The notes under the pieces were generated by a model. That model was not told the DNA's origin and did not search any database. It worked only from the letters and a program-made list of their open reading frames with translations. The position numbers and the translations under genes are program-made. 64,000 nt of DNA. Origin: Halalkalibacter alkaliphilus (GTDB taxonomy: Bacteria; Bacillota; Bacilli; Bacillales; Bacillaceae_D). Location: positions 270,847 to 334,846 of the forward strand of contig NZ_JAKRYL010000002.1 of NCBI RefSeq assembly GCF_023555415.1, written 5' to 3'. Positions 1 through 9,535 of this stretch are shown in pieces. Numbering within the stretch: the stretch's first letter is position 1; each line of letters opens with the position of its first letter.

Positions 1-458
1 TAGCTGGAGAAGGCTCATTAAGACATGAGTGTGAAGAGTTAGCGAGAAGTCTAAATGTTATCGACCAAGTTGATTTTTTAGGGTTCCGCAAAGATATTGA
101 TCAGCTTTTGCCTATTTGTGATGTAGCTGTAGCTTCAAGCTTGAGAGAAGGGCTGCCAGTTAACATCATGGAAGCAATGGCCTGTGGTTTGCCTGTAGTT
201 GCTAGTGAGAATAGAGGACATTGTGAATTAGTTCTTAATAATAAAAATGGATGGGTCATTGATCCAAAAGATCCTGTTGCTTTTGCAGAAAAATTAACTA
301 GATTGGCTAAAGACCGAGAATTGTTAAAGACTTTAGGCACAAACGGTCGCAGCATAATTAAAAATAAATATTCAATCAAAAACATTATCGATGAATTAAG
401 CAGAATCTATCGTAAAAATATGAATGAACAGGAGGGTGTGGAATGGGCGATCCAATAA
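1..458 (+). CDS. Glycosyltransferase family 4, C-terminal part (5' end outside window)
   Basis: The open frame runs in from the left edge (first full codon at position 3) and ends with TAA at 456-458, so only about 151 C-terminal residues are visible. They form the nucleotide-sugar-binding half of a GT-B fold: a GEGSLR loop, a short LGFRKDI segment and the EX7E-type motif in REGLPVNIMEAMACGLPVV, which contacts the donor sugar in family GT4. The gene overlaps the next glycosyltransferase by 16 nt, so the two are translationally coupled members of the polysaccharide operon. Donor and acceptor cannot be told from this fragment. An initiation codon inside the visible part is unlikely because homology-like sequence continues to the edge. 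Confidence 0.9.
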   Translation, partial: AGEGSLRHECEELARSLNVIDQVDFLGFRKDIDQLLPICDVAVASSLREGLPVNIMEAMACGLPVVASENRGHCELVLNNKNGWVIDPKDPVAFAEKLTRLAKDRELLKTLGTNGRSIIKNKYSIKNIIDELSRIYRKNMNEQEGVEWAIQ

Positions 459-1543
459 GAGTGTTACATGTTGTTGTGAATATGAACCGTGGCGGAGCCG
501 AAACCCTTCTCATGAATTTGTACCGAAACGTTGATCGATCAACAGTTCAATTTGATTTTCTAACGTGTAAAGAAGGAGTATTTGATGACGAAATAAGAAG
601 CATGGGTGGGAAAGTTTACCAGATCCCTTATATTACTGAGAAAGGTCACTTTGGATACATAAAAGAATTAGAACAGTTTTTCTCTAAGCATTCACAATAT
701 AAAATTGTACATTCTCACATGGATAAAATGAGCGGATTTGTATTACGAGCAGCAAATAAAAACAAGATACCCGTACGAATCGCTCATAGTCACAATACAA
801 GCAGTGAAGGAAGCCTGCCAGCAAAAATGTACAAATGGTATGCAGGGAAACATATATTACAAAATGCTACTCATTTCCTTGCTTGTTCAGAAGCGGCAGC
901 CAAGTGGTTATATCAAGGGAAAACAAAAGACGTAAAGATCTTACAAAATGGCATTGAGTGCGAGAAGTTTATGTTTTCCAAAGAGGTTCGTAAAGAAATA
1001 CGCACGGAATTAGAGTTTGATGATGAGTTTATCATTGGTCATGTAGGAAGATTTAACCATCAGAAAAACCACGTATTTCTATTAGATGTTTTTGCTGATG
1101 TTTGTAGAGAAATACCTAATGCTAAGCTTGTACTAGTTGGCGACGGTCCTTTACGAGAAGAAATCGAAGCAAAAGTGAAAACCTTACACCTAGAAGAGAA
1201 AGTTCACTTCCTTGGGGTTCGCAGCGATATCAATCGTTTACTGCAAGGTTTCGATGCATTTGTGTTCCCATCGTTACATGAAGGCTTGCCTGTTACCCTC
1301 ATAGAGGCTCAAGGTGCCGGTTTGCCATGTATCGTATCGGATCAAATTACGAATGAAGTGGATATGGGAATGAATTTAGTACAATATTGTTCTTTAGATG
1401 GAAGAAAACGTTGGGTCGAACAAATAAAGAACCTAGCAACTCACTCTTTTCCTAGGATCAAATCAAGTCAATCTTTATCAGAAAAAGGCTACGACATAAA
1501 AAATACAGCAATATGGACACAAGTCTTTTATTCTGCGATTTAG
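443..1543 (+). CDS. Glycosyltransferase family 4 (EpsF-like)
   Basis: A cytoplasmic or membrane-associated retaining sugar transferase of 366 residues, a typical GT4 length. The N-terminal acceptor domain opens with VLHVVVNMNRGGAETLLMN, the glycine-rich entry loop of the family, and the C-terminal domain carries GHVGRFNHQKNH, LVGDGPL and the EX7E-type motif EGLPVTLIEAQ. A GGAGG-type site lies just before the ATG, inside the end of the upstream gene. The protein is closely related to the product of 6170-7285 (same MNRxGxET opening and same spacing of motifs), so the two look like paralogs within one operon. By position and resemblance it corresponds to EpsF-type enzymes of the Bacillus eps operon; the sugar is not predictable. 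Confidence 0.9.
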   Translation: MGDPIRVLHVVVNMNRGGAETLLMNLYRNVDRSTVQFDFLTCKEGVFDDEIRSMGGKVYQIPYITEKGHFGYIKELEQFFSKHSQYKIVHSHMDKMSGFVLRAANKNKIPVRIAHSHNTSSEGSLPAKMYKWYAGKHILQNATHFLACSEAAAKWLYQGKTKDVKILQNGIECEKFMFSKEVRKEIRTELEFDDEFIIGHVGRFNHQKNHVFLLDVFADVCREIPNAKLVLVGDGPLREEIEAKVKTLHLEEKVHFLGVRSDINRLLQGFDAFVFPSLHEGLPVTLIEAQGAGLPCIVSDQITNEVDMGMNLVQYCSLDGRKRWVEQIKNLATHSFPRIKSSQSLSEKGYDIKNTAIWTQVFYSAI

Positions 1544-1549
1544 AGGTGC

Positions 1550-2443
1550 ATGATGAAAAGATTAACCGTTTTTACACCAACATTTAATAGAGCTTATTGT
1601 CTTCATAACTGCTATGAAAGCTTAAAAAGCCAAACAAATAAAGAGTTTATTTGGTTAATAGTTGACGATGGCTCTACGGATAACACAGAAGAGTTAGTAA
1701 ACTCATGGATCGAAGAAGGAATTATCGGAATTCAGTACCACTGGCAAGAAAATCAAGGAATGCATGGCGCTCACAATACGGCTTATGAGCATATCGATAC
1801 GGAGTTAAATGTATGTATTGATTCAGATGATTTTATGCCTGCTGACGCCGTCGAGAAGATCCTGACATTTTGGTCAAAGTATGGAAACGATAAAGTGAGC
1901 GGGATAGTTGGACTTGATTCCTATTCAAATGGCGAAGTAATTGGTACCAAGCTTCCCGAAAATCTAAAAACTTGTACTCTATTTGAGTTGTATACGAAGC
2001 ATGGGGTGACAGGTGATAAAAAACTAGTCTATCGAACAGAGCTCACAAAGAAGTTTCCTTATCCTTTATTCGAAAATGAAAAATACGTAGGATTAGCTTA
2101 TAAATATTACAAATTGGATGAAGAGTTTGAGTTACTATTAATGAATGAAACGTTGTGCGTTGTAGAATATTTAGCAGATGGATCTTCTTTAAATATGTTA
2201 AATCAATATCGAAAGAATCCTAATGGGTTTGCATTTTATCGAAAAGAATTAATGAAGCTTCCGTTTGCAACGACTCCCTTTAAATTTAGGCAAGCGATTC
2301 ATTATGTTTCAAGCAGTCTATTAACTAGTAACCGTAAGTTCGTAAGTGAAACTCCTAACAAAGGGTTAACCGTACTGGCAATTCCTTTAGGGCTTGTTCT
2401 TTATTTCTATGTATTATCTAAAACTCGAGTTGCTAATGTGTAA
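1550..2443 (+). CDS. Glycosyltransferase family 2
   Basis: An inverting GT-A sugar transferase, 297 residues. The Rossmann-like start LTVFTPTFNRAYCLHNCYES is followed by the nucleotide-binding VDDGSTDN motif near residue 38 and the metal-binding DSDD motif near residue 92. A hydrophobic stretch close to the C terminus (about residues 277-293) may hold it at the membrane. It starts six bases after the previous stop, with ATGATG giving two adjacent possible starts. It sits between an EpsF-like transferase and the polymerase, so it probably adds one residue of the repeating unit. The substrate is unknown. Confidence 0.88.
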   Translation: MMKRLTVFTPTFNRAYCLHNCYESLKSQTNKEFIWLIVDDGSTDNTEELVNSWIEEGIIGIQYHWQENQGMHGAHNTAYEHIDTELNVCIDSDDFMPADAVEKILTFWSKYGNDKVSGIVGLDSYSNGEVIGTKLPENLKTCTLFELYTKHGVTGDKKLVYRTELTKKFPYPLFENEKYVGLAYKYYKLDEEFELLLMNETLCVVEYLADGSSLNMLNQYRKNPNGFAFYRKELMKLPFATTPFKFRQAIHYVSSSLLTSNRKFVSETPNKGLTVLAIPLGLVLYFYVLSKTRVANV

Positions 2444-2461
2444 TCAGAGAGGGAATATGAG

Positions 2462-3544
2462 ATGACAATGTTATGGATTAATCTTTCGCTTGTATCTGTA
2501 TTTTCCATCTATGCTAGATATTTAGCTAAACCTGCAACGGTATTTGCAAATTCACCAGTGTCAGTTAGACCAAATAGACTCTTTGCATTTTTTGCACTTA
2601 TGACTTTAGTGTTAGTATCTGGTTTAAGGAGAAATATTGGTGACACGTATGTGTATAGAAGCATATATGATGAAAATATATTTACTTGGGAGTACATTAG
2701 CAACGAGAAAGACATAGGATTTGGAGTACTGCAAATGTTTTTGCAGAATTTCTCTTATGATGCTCAAATCATGATCTTTACTACTGCATTAATAACAAAT
2801 GCTCTAATTGTCATGGTTCTTTATAAATATGCAAGATTATTTGAATTAAGCCTCTATGTTTATATAGCAAGTGGCTTATTTTTGGTTTCGATGAATGGGA
2901 TAAGGCAATTTCTTGCGGCCGCTGTCATTTTTGCAGCGACCAAATATATATTCGATGGAAGTTGGAAAAAATTCATTATCGTTGTATTAATTGCATCAAC
3001 TTTTCATCAAAGTGCACTTATTTTAATCCCTATTTATTTTATTATTCGAAGAGAGGCATGGACGAAGACGACGTTCCGTATATTAGCATTAGCAGTGGTA
3101 ATCGTTATCGGATATAACCAATTTTCTGAATTACTCTTCTCAGCTATATCTGATAGTCAATATGGGAATTACGCAAACTTTGCTGAAGGCGGGGCCAATG
3201 TTCTTAGAATTGCTGTTAATGCAGCACCACTTGCCCTGGCTTTTATAGGAAGAGAAAGATTAAGAGAGTTATTCCCTAAGAGCGACTATATCGTAAATTT
3301 ATGTTTATTGAATCTCGTATTTATTATTATTGCTTCACAGAACTGGATATTTGCTAGGTTTAATATTTACTTTGGGCTTTATCAATTAATCCTTATTGCT
3401 TGGGTTGTAAAAGTGTTTAAAGAAAAGGATCAAAAATTTATATATTTCGCAATCGTTGCTTGTTACTTGTTTTATTTTTATCAAGAGCATGTCCTATCCT
3501 TAAATATCATTTATAGAAGTGAATTTCTACCATTTAGTGAGTGA
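2462..3544 (+). CDS. epsG: EpsG-like exopolysaccharide polymerase, integral membrane
   Basis: A 360-residue, strongly hydrophobic protein with about ten predicted membrane segments and little soluble sequence, which is the profile of the EpsG family (Wzy-like chain polymerase of Bacillus biofilm polysaccharide). The family-type motif GLRRNIGDTYVYR lies in the first extracytoplasmic loop near residue 54, and NGIRQFLAAAVIF near residue 143 is the other conserved stretch seen in EpsG proteins. Its role would be to join lipid-linked repeat units outside the membrane. It lies between glycosyltransferases and the epsL-M-N trio. The call rests on family resemblance and position; function is inferred. 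Confidence 0.8.
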   Translation: MTMLWINLSLVSVFSIYARYLAKPATVFANSPVSVRPNRLFAFFALMTLVLVSGLRRNIGDTYVYRSIYDENIFTWEYISNEKDIGFGVLQMFLQNFSYDAQIMIFTTALITNALIVMVLYKYARLFELSLYVYIASGLFLVSMNGIRQFLAAAVIFAATKYIFDGSWKKFIIVVLIASTFHQSALILIPIYFIIRREAWTKTTFRILALAVVIVIGYNQFSELLFSAISDSQYGNYANFAEGGANVLRIAVNAAPLALAFIGRERLRELFPKSDYIVNLCLLNLVFIIIASQNWIFARFNIYFGLYQLILIAWVVKVFKEKDQKFIYFAIVACYLFYFYQEHVLSLNIIYRSEFLPFSE

Positions 3545-3562
3545 AAATGAGGGATTTAACTA

Positions 3563-3715
3563 ATGAAAATCGCAGATAAAATTGATCAGGAGAAATTACA
3601 AGAAATATTAATAACCATTTATAAAAAAGGCTTAGAAACAGAAAACATTGGTGTAACAGAAATAATTGAAGATATAAAACAAGAATTTATGACAGCTAAT
3701 AAAGATACGAAATGA
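3563..3715 (+). CDS. Small hydrophilic protein, 50 residues
   Basis: ATG at 3563 opens a 50-codon frame ending in TGA at 3713-3715, in the gap between the polymerase and epsL and in the same direction. The product starts MKIADKIDQEKLQEIL and is rich in Lys, Glu and Ile, with an amphipathic helical look and no membrane segment. The ribosome-binding sequence (GAGGG, 3549-3553) is acceptable. I do not recognise the family. Its place inside a tightly packed operon and the clean codon usage suggest it is translated, possibly as a small partner of the phosphoglycosyltransferase that follows. Confidence 0.6.
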   Translation: MKIADKIDQEKLQEILITIYKKGLETENIGVTEIIEDIKQEFMTANKDTK

Positions 3716-3732
3716 ATGAGAAGTAGTTCAAC

Positions 3733-4356
3733 ATGGGGGTGACCGATATCAAACGCACTTTCGATTTGGTTATTTCGTTATCTTTATTACTGTTTTTATT
3801 TCCCGTTATCACCATTATTGCTTTATTGATTAGAGTAAAGCTCGGAAAGCCAGTTATTTTTAAGCAGGAACGTCCTGGTATACACGGGAAGCCGTTTTAT
3901 CTTTACAAGTTTAGAACGATGACAGATGCAAAAGATCAGAATGGAAACTTACTATCAGACCAATTAAGATTAACCTCGTTTGGGCTTTTCTTACGGAAGC
4001 TCAGTCTCGATGAATTTCCACAACTAATCAATGTTGTAAAAGGGGACATAAGCTTAGTTGGTCCAAGACCTTTGTTAATGGATTACCTTCCTTTATATAC
4101 GGAAGAACAGTTTAAGAGGCATAATGTTCGACCTGGCATTACCGGCTGGGCCCAAGTAAATGGGCGAAATGCTATTTCATGGGAAGAAAAATTTCAATTA
4201 GATGTTTGGTATGTGAACAATCAATCATTCCTTTTGGACATAAAGATCCTTTTCTTAACTGTTTATAAAGTGGTGAAGCGTGAAGGAATTAACCAGCCAG
4301 GAAGCGCGACGATTGAGCGGTTTGAAGGTACTAATTCAAGAATTGGTGGTGAGTAG
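3733..4356 (+). CDS. epsL: Undecaprenyl-phosphate sugar phosphotransferase (EpsL/PglC type)
   Basis: A monotopic phosphoglycosyltransferase that moves a sugar 1-phosphate from a UDP-sugar onto undecaprenyl phosphate and so starts each repeat unit. The 207-residue protein has one N-terminal membrane helix (about residues 10-33), then [20 protein letters not shown] and YKFRTM, the catalytic region [19 protein letters not shown] with the Asp-Glu dyad, and SLVGPRPLL and [14 protein letters not shown]. This is the small, single-domain PglC form rather than the long WbaP form. GTG at 3739 is an alternative start. With epsM and epsN downstream the priming sugar is probably a bacillosamine-type diacetamido sugar, as in B. 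subtilis. Confidence 0.93.
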   Translation: MGVTDIKRTFDLVISLSLLLFLFPVITIIALLIRVKLGKPVIFKQERPGIHGKPFYLYKFRTMTDAKDQNGNLLSDQLRLTSFGLFLRKLSLDEFPQLINVVKGDISLVGPRPLLMDYLPLYTEEQFKRHNVRPGITGWAQVNGRNAISWEEKFQLDVWYVNNQSFLLDIKILFLTVYKVVKREGINQPGSATIERFEGTNSRIGGE

Positions 4357-4358
4357 GA

Positions 4359-5006
4359 GTGAAGGTTGTAATCATTGGCCACGGTGGTCATAGCAAAGTG
4401 TTAAGTGATCTCATTTTATCTATAGAGGAAATGAAAGTTATTGGATACCTAGATGATAAGTATAACTATTTTCAGAAAAAAAATGAATTGTATACAGGAC
4501 CAATTGCTTCGGCACATATGTTTGCTGATCGTTTTGAGGATATAAAGTTTGTTATTGGTATCGGTAACAACGAAATTAGAAAAAAAGTAGTTAGTCAACT
4601 AGATTTACCAATGGAGTTATTTACAACATTAATTCATCCTTCAGCCATTATTAGTCCAGAAGCAAAAATTGGTTACGGTACAGTTATCATGCCATATTCT
4701 ATTATTAACTCAGATACGCAAGTAGGAAATCATACAATTATCAATACAGGGGCCATTGTCGAGCATGACTGCCATCTTGAAGATTTTACTCATATATCAC
4801 CAAATGCAACGATAACTGGATCGGTCGTCGTTCAAGAAGGTGCGCATATCGGGGCAGGTGCTACGATTATTCCCAATATTAGTATCGGGGCATGGTCGAC
4901 CATTGGTGCTGGAGCAACCGTGATTTCTCACATTCCTGCTTATTCAACAGCTGTTGGTATTCCTGCAAAACTAACAATGAAAGAAGGTGATAAACTTGTA
5001 CAATAA
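4359..5006 (+). CDS. epsM: Sugar O/N-acetyltransferase (EpsM/PglD type)
   Basis: A 215-residue acetyl-CoA-dependent acetyltransferase. The N-terminal half is a Rossmann-like sugar-nucleotide-binding fold opening with VVIIGHGGHSKVL. The C-terminal half is a left-handed beta helix of hexapeptide repeats, with the catalytic-type His in GAIVEHDCHLE and the acetyl-CoA-binding turn GAGATVI near the end. In C. jejuni PglD and B. subtilis EpsM the enzyme acetylates the 4-amino group of the UDP-sugar made by the neighbouring aminotransferase. It starts with GTG two bases after the epsL stop and overlaps the start of epsN by 20 nt. Confidence 0.92.
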   Translation: MKVVIIGHGGHSKVLSDLILSIEEMKVIGYLDDKYNYFQKKNELYTGPIASAHMFADRFEDIKFVIGIGNNEIRKKVVSQLDLPMELFTTLIHPSAIISPEAKIGYGTVIMPYSIINSDTQVGNHTIINTGAIVEHDCHLEDFTHISPNATITGSVVVQEGAHIGAGATIIPNISIGAWSTIGAGATVISHIPAYSTAVGIPAKLTMKEGDKLVQ

Positions 5007-6159
5007 GGAAGAAAATAAAAAAATCTATCTGTCATCTCCGCACATGAGCGGGGAAGAGCAGAAATACATAAGAGAAGCTTTTGACACAAATTGGATTGCA
5101 CCACTTGGGCCGAATGTCGATGCATTTGAAAAAGAAATAGCTACTTATGTTGGAGTCAATGAAGCTGTCGCGTTAAGTTCAGGAACCGCAGCGATTCATT
5201 TGGCTCTTTCTTTATTAGAAGTAACAAAAGGAGACAAAGTATTTTGTTCAAGTCTTACTTTTGTGGCAAGTGCGAACCCCATTCTTTATCAAGGTGCTGA
5301 ACCAGTCTTTATTGATTCTGAGCCAGATACATGGAATATGTCTCCGCAGGCATTAGAAAAAGCTTTCATAGATGCGGCACTTACAGGAGCTCTTCCTAAA
5401 GCTGTCATCGTTGTAAACTTATACGGTCAAAGTGCAAAAATGGATGAAATTGTTTCACTGTGCCGTGCTTATCAAGTACCGATGATTGAAGATGCTGCTG
5501 AATCACTTGGTTCAAGTTATAAAGGAAAGCCAAGCGGGACTTTTGGAGAGTTTGGAATATACTCCTTTAATGGAAATAAAATCATTACGACATCCGGTGG
5601 TGGAATGCTTGTCTCTAACAATTTCGAGGCACTTCAAAAGGCGCGCTTTTTAGCAACGCAAGCAAGGGATCAAGCCATTCATTACCAGCATAGTGTACTA
5701 GGCTACAACTACCGGATGAGCAATATACTTGCTGGCGTTGGAAGATCGCAATTAGCGGTATTACATGAAAGAGTGGAGTCAAGGCGAAGGGTTTTTGAAA
5801 ACTATGTACGAGAATTAGCTGATTTACCAGGATTCAAATTCATGCCTGAATTAGAAGGTACCCGGTCAAACCGATGGCTTACGGCATTAACGATCAACAA
5901 AAAAGAGGCGGGTGTATCCGTTCAGTCACTAATAGATTCATTGTCAGAACTAAACATTGAAGCACGTCCTGTCTGGAAGCCACTGCACTTGCAGCCGCTA
6001 TTCAAAGGTGTAACATATTACAAACATGATGAAGCAGAAAATGTTTCAGAAACGTTATTCTTTACAGGTATCTGTTTACCTTCAGGATCTAACTTAAAAG
6101 AAGAAGACCAAATGAGGGTAATCGACTGTATTAAGAAGTCGGTAAAATTAAAAGTATAA
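4987..6159 (+). CDS. epsN: PLP-dependent sugar aminotransferase (EpsN/PglE type)
   Basis: A 390-residue aminotransferase of the DegT/DnrJ/EryC1/StrS family that puts an amino group on a 4-keto UDP-sugar, using glutamate and PLP. The N-terminal segment KIYLSSPHMSGEEQ and NWIAPLGPNV is almost the signature of B. subtilis EpsN. The PLP-binding lysine is Lys198 in SFNGNKIITTSGGG, and SSGTAAIHLAL binds the cofactor phosphate. The longest frame starts at GTG 4987 inside epsM; TTG 4996 is also possible, since homology begins only at KIYLSS. No dehydratase (EpsC-like) is visible in the window, so the 4-keto substrate must be made by a gene to the left or elsewhere. Confidence 0.94.
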   Translation: MINLYNKEENKKIYLSSPHMSGEEQKYIREAFDTNWIAPLGPNVDAFEKEIATYVGVNEAVALSSGTAAIHLALSLLEVTKGDKVFCSSLTFVASANPILYQGAEPVFIDSEPDTWNMSPQALEKAFIDAALTGALPKAVIVVNLYGQSAKMDEIVSLCRAYQVPMIEDAAESLGSSYKGKPSGTFGEFGIYSFNGNKIITTSGGGMLVSNNFEALQKARFLATQARDQAIHYQHSVLGYNYRMSNILAGVGRSQLAVLHERVESRRRVFENYVRELADLPGFKFMPELEGTRSNRWLTALTINKKEAGVSVQSLIDSLSELNIEARPVWKPLHLQPLFKGVTYYKHDEAENVSETLFFTGICLPSGSNLKEEDQMRVIDCIKKSVKLKV

Positions 6160-6169
6160 GGGGTAGCAA

Positions 6170-7285
6170 ATGAATGCTCGTAAGCCATTAAAGGTATTGC
6201 ACGTTGTTGGTGCAATGAACCGTGCTGGAACGGAAACTATGTTAATGAATGTCTTTCGAAATGTTAACAGAACAAAAGTGCAATTTGATTTTATTTCGTA
6301 CAGTCAAGAGGATGCTCATTATGACGAAGAAATTAAGCAATTGGGCGGGAAAGTGATAAAGTTATCAAACACCCAATCAATTAAAGAAATGATAGAAGTA
6401 ATGAAGAAGCATGGCCCGTATGATGTGGTTCATTCTCATACACTGTTTCATTGCGGGATTGCTAATATAGCAGCAAAGCTCGCCGGAGTTAAGGTGAGAA
6501 TTGCACATGCACATACGACCCTCGATAAAAGCGATAGTTTAATTAGAAAACTATATATTCATTCAATGAGAACGGTGATCTCTGGGGTTTCAACGAAGTT
6601 ACTGGCGTGCAGCAATCAAGCTGGTAGTTATTTATTTGGTAATAAAGTAGTTAACAGCAAAAAGTATTCGTTTTTTCCTAATCTTATCGAGTATTCAACG
6701 TTTTTAGGTGATCATAAACATGCTGTAACGAGGTTCAAGAAAGAAGCACAATTAGAAGATAGCTTTGTTATTGGCCATATTGGCAGATTTATTGAACCGA
6801 AAAATCATACTTTTTTATTAGATATTCTAAAAAGTACGCTAAATAAAAACAGTAACACCAAATTGCTTCTTGTTGGAGACGGTGACCTTCGCAAACAAAT
6901 TGAAGAAGAAGCAAAAGCAAAAGGCTTATACGAACACATACGATTCGTCGGACTTAGAGATGATATCCATACTATGTTACATAGCATGGATGTTTTTGTG
7001 TTTCCTTCTATTTATGAAGGATTGGGCTTAGTGTTGTTAGAAGCTCAAGCTTGCAAAGTACCTTGTATTGTTTCTGAAGCGATTCAACCAGAAGCTGACT
7101 TACACATGAATTTACTTACAAAATTAAAGCTAGCTGATGGCCCTGATATTTGGGCAGAGAAAATACTTGAAGCAGCTAACAAAGTAGAGAAAAAGAAATT
7201 AGACGTAACCGAAGCATTTGAAAAAAGTGGTTATTCATTACCGGTTGGGATTGATAATTTAATGAGTATTTACCAATCGCAATGA
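6170..7285 (+). CDS. Glycosyltransferase family 4 (EpsF-like)
   Basis: A 371-residue GT-B transferase, paralogous to the product of 443-1543: the opening KVLHVVGAMNRAGTETMLMN, the VHSHTLFHCG segment, GHIGRFIEPKNH, LVGDGDLRKQIEEEA and the EX7E motif EGLGLVLLEAQ line up directly. It follows epsN by ten bases with a GGGG-type site before the ATG. Its likely role is to add a sugar to the undecaprenyl-linked intermediate on the cytoplasmic face. Divergence from its paralog in the acceptor half suggests a different acceptor. The sugar is not predictable. Confidence 0.9.
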   Translation: MNARKPLKVLHVVGAMNRAGTETMLMNVFRNVNRTKVQFDFISYSQEDAHYDEEIKQLGGKVIKLSNTQSIKEMIEVMKKHGPYDVVHSHTLFHCGIANIAAKLAGVKVRIAHAHTTLDKSDSLIRKLYIHSMRTVISGVSTKLLACSNQAGSYLFGNKVVNSKKYSFFPNLIEYSTFLGDHKHAVTRFKKEAQLEDSFVIGHIGRFIEPKNHTFLLDILKSTLNKNSNTKLLLVGDGDLRKQIEEEAKAKGLYEHIRFVGLRDDIHTMLHSMDVFVFPSIYEGLGLVLLEAQACKVPCIVSEAIQPEADLHMNLLTKLKLADGPDIWAEKILEAANKVEKKKLDVTEAFEKSGYSLPVGIDNLMSIYQSQ

Positions 7286-7300
7286 ATAATGGAGGGACAT

Positions 7301-8479
7301 ATGAAGAAGATATTAATCTCCTCATTTGATATGGAGGTTGGCGGAGTAGAAAGAAGCATGATCAGTATGCTCAATAACTTTGACTATCAAAAGTATGATG
7401 TTGATGTCATGCTCTACAGTCATACTGGTGACTTTATGAACCTACTTCCAAGTAAGCCAAACCTATTAACTGAGTTAAAGCCATATAAAACGTTTCGACT
7501 TTCCATAGGAGAAACGTTAAAATCTGGAAACCTTTCATTAGGGCTTGTTAGACTAATTGCCAAATACAAAGCAAGTCTAAGTAACTCTTCTGAAAGTGGC
7601 TATAAGCAAATGCAATATATGTGGAAATATTCATTGCCCTTTCTACCGAAATTAGAGAAAGAGTATGATGTTGCCATTAGTTACTTATGGCCTCATTATT
7701 TCATTGCTAATAAAGTGAAGGCCATAACAAAAATCGCCTGGATCCATACCGACTTTTCAACAGTAGAAACGAATGTACAGATGGATATTCAAATGTGGGA
7801 TCAATTTCACTACATTATAGCTGTATCTGAGGAATGTAAAAATTCATTTATTCAAAAATATCCTAGATTACAAAAGAAAGTTGTAGTCTTAGAGAACATT
7901 ACTTCTCCAGATATGGTTAGACATTTAGCAAATGAAAAAGTTGAAAATCCAATGGTTAAGGATCCAAGGTTTAAAATTATTACTGTGGCTAGACTATCCC
8001 ATGCTAAAGGAATTGACAACGCCGTACATGCATTAAAAGCATTAAAAAATCGAGGCTATGACAACATAGCTTGGTATGTTGTTGGATATGGCGGAGATGA
8101 AGAAATGATAAGAGGGTTGATTGAAAAGAGCGGTCTGGAAGATCACTTCATATTATTAGGGAAACAAATCAATCCTTACCCATTTATGAAAGAAGCTGAT
8201 TTATATGTCCAGCCATCGCGTTATGAGGGAAAAGCTGTAACAGTAGGGGAAGCTCAAATCCTATCGAAGCCAGTGTTAATCACAAACTATACAACAGCAA
8301 ATAGCCAAGTAAGAACTGGGTTTGATGGGTGCATTTGCGAAATGTCCATTGAAGGGATTGCAAATGGTATTGAAGAGCTTTATCTAGATACTCGATTACG
8401 AACTAAATTAACACAAAATTGTAAAGCTACAAACTACGGTAATAATGACGAATTAGAGAAGTTATATCAACTTGTGTAA
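7301..8479 (+). CDS. Glycosyltransferase family 4
   Basis: A 392-residue GT4-type transferase. I place the start at ATG 7301, seven bases after a clear GGAGGG site, rather than at the upstream in-frame ATG 7289, which would lie on that site. The opening ILISSFDMEVGGVERSMISML, the middle VGYGGDEEMIRGL and the donor-site motif SRYEGKAVTVGEA are those of the family. It is the first of four related proteins (with those at 11150, 12371 and 13640) that share the xxGGxExSL opening and a YDVAISY/YDIAISY segment, pointing to duplication within the locus. Confidence 0.88.
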   Translation: MKKILISSFDMEVGGVERSMISMLNNFDYQKYDVDVMLYSHTGDFMNLLPSKPNLLTELKPYKTFRLSIGETLKSGNLSLGLVRLIAKYKASLSNSSESGYKQMQYMWKYSLPFLPKLEKEYDVAISYLWPHYFIANKVKAITKIAWIHTDFSTVETNVQMDIQMWDQFHYIIAVSEECKNSFIQKYPRLQKKVVVLENITSPDMVRHLANEKVENPMVKDPRFKIITVARLSHAKGIDNAVHALKALKNRGYDNIAWYVVGYGGDEEMIRGLIEKSGLEDHFILLGKQINPYPFMKEADLYVQPSRYEGKAVTVGEAQILSKPVLITNYTTANSQVRTGFDGCICEMSIEGIANGIEELYLDTRLRTKLTQNCKATNYGNNDELEKLYQLV

Positions 8480-8492
8480 GGAGGGACAAAAC

Positions 8493-9521
8493 ATGCTACC
8501 AAAAGTGAGTGTTGTTGTTCCTATCTATAAAGTAGAAAATTATCTTGCTAGATGCGTAGATAGCATTTTGAATCAAACTTACTTAAATCTTGAGGTGATT
8601 CTTGTCAATGATGGTTCTCCTGATCAATGCGGGAAAATGATTGAAGAGTATGCAGCTAAAGATACTCGCGTCAAAGCAGTTCACAAACAAAACGGCGGTC
8701 TATCAGATGCAAGAAATTATGGAATGAAATATGTAACAGGAGAGTATACCCTGTTTGTTGACAGTGATGATTGGGCCGATCTTTCTATGATTGAGGACAT
8801 GGTATCGACTAGTTTATCGTTTCAAGCGGATGTCGTGCAATCGGCTTTTTATTATGCCTATGAAGATCATTTGTTATTTGATAATAGGTACTATTCCCAA
8901 GACGATCCTCCCGTGATCTTAAATAATAAAGAAGTCATGTCTGAGTTAGTCATTAATGAAAGAGTGAAGAACTTTGCTTGGGGGAAGCTTTATAGAACAA
9001 AGCTGATTAAAGATATCCCGTTTAAAAAAGGCGTTCTATTTGAAGATGTGTTCTGGGCTCATAAGGTGATGCATCAAGTGAACAAGTATGTGATATTAAA
9101 TCGACCCCAATTCTATTATCTGCAGCGGAGTGACAGCATAGTTGCAACCTATACACCGAGAAACTTAGATATTATCAAAGGGTTAAAAGAAAGGCATTCT
9201 TTTATTGAAGGACATTATGAAGGGCTTATTGATGAATCATATAAGGTGATAGTAAGAACATGTTTAACTCACTTTAACCTTCTTCTATTAAATGGACAAA
9301 AGGATAAAGGTGGCATACATAAGCAAGAAATCAAAAACTATATTCAAACTCATGCTGCACAATTTAATAAAGCTGTAAAGAAGGATAAGGAATTAAAAAA
9401 ACAATTGGCTTTATTTTTAATTCATCCCTACTTAAATGTTGGTTTCCTTGCAGCTAAGAAATTATTAAGAAAAATAAAATTGCTCCCAAGACCGATTGGG
9501 CTAGAGCGCATTAATACATAG
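8493..9521 (+). CDS. Glycosyltransferase family 2
   Basis: A 342-residue inverting transferase with the classic GT-A start VSVVVPIYKVENYLARCVDS, the donor motif LVNDGSPDQCG, GGLSDARNYG and the metal-binding DSDDW near residue 92. The C-terminal half has the GKLYRTKL and FEDVFW features of capsule and exopolysaccharide synthases of the WaaB/EpsJ kind. I chose ATG 8493 because AAGGAGGG stands 8-15 bases before it; the longer frame starts at a TTG inside the previous gene. It resembles the product of 14842-15876 along its length. Confidence 0.9.
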   Translation: MLPKVSVVVPIYKVENYLARCVDSILNQTYLNLEVILVNDGSPDQCGKMIEEYAAKDTRVKAVHKQNGGLSDARNYGMKYVTGEYTLFVDSDDWADLSMIEDMVSTSLSFQADVVQSAFYYAYEDHLLFDNRYYSQDDPPVILNNKEVMSELVINERVKNFAWGKLYRTKLIKDIPFKKGVLFEDVFWAHKVMHQVNKYVILNRPQFYYLQRSDSIVATYTPRNLDIIKGLKERHSFIEGHYEGLIDESYKVIVRTCLTHFNLLLLNGQKDKGGIHKQEIKNYIQTHAAQFNKAVKKDKELKKQLALFLIHPYLNVGFLAAKKLLRKIKLLPRPIGLERINT

Positions 9522-9535
9522 AGGAGGCATGTTAA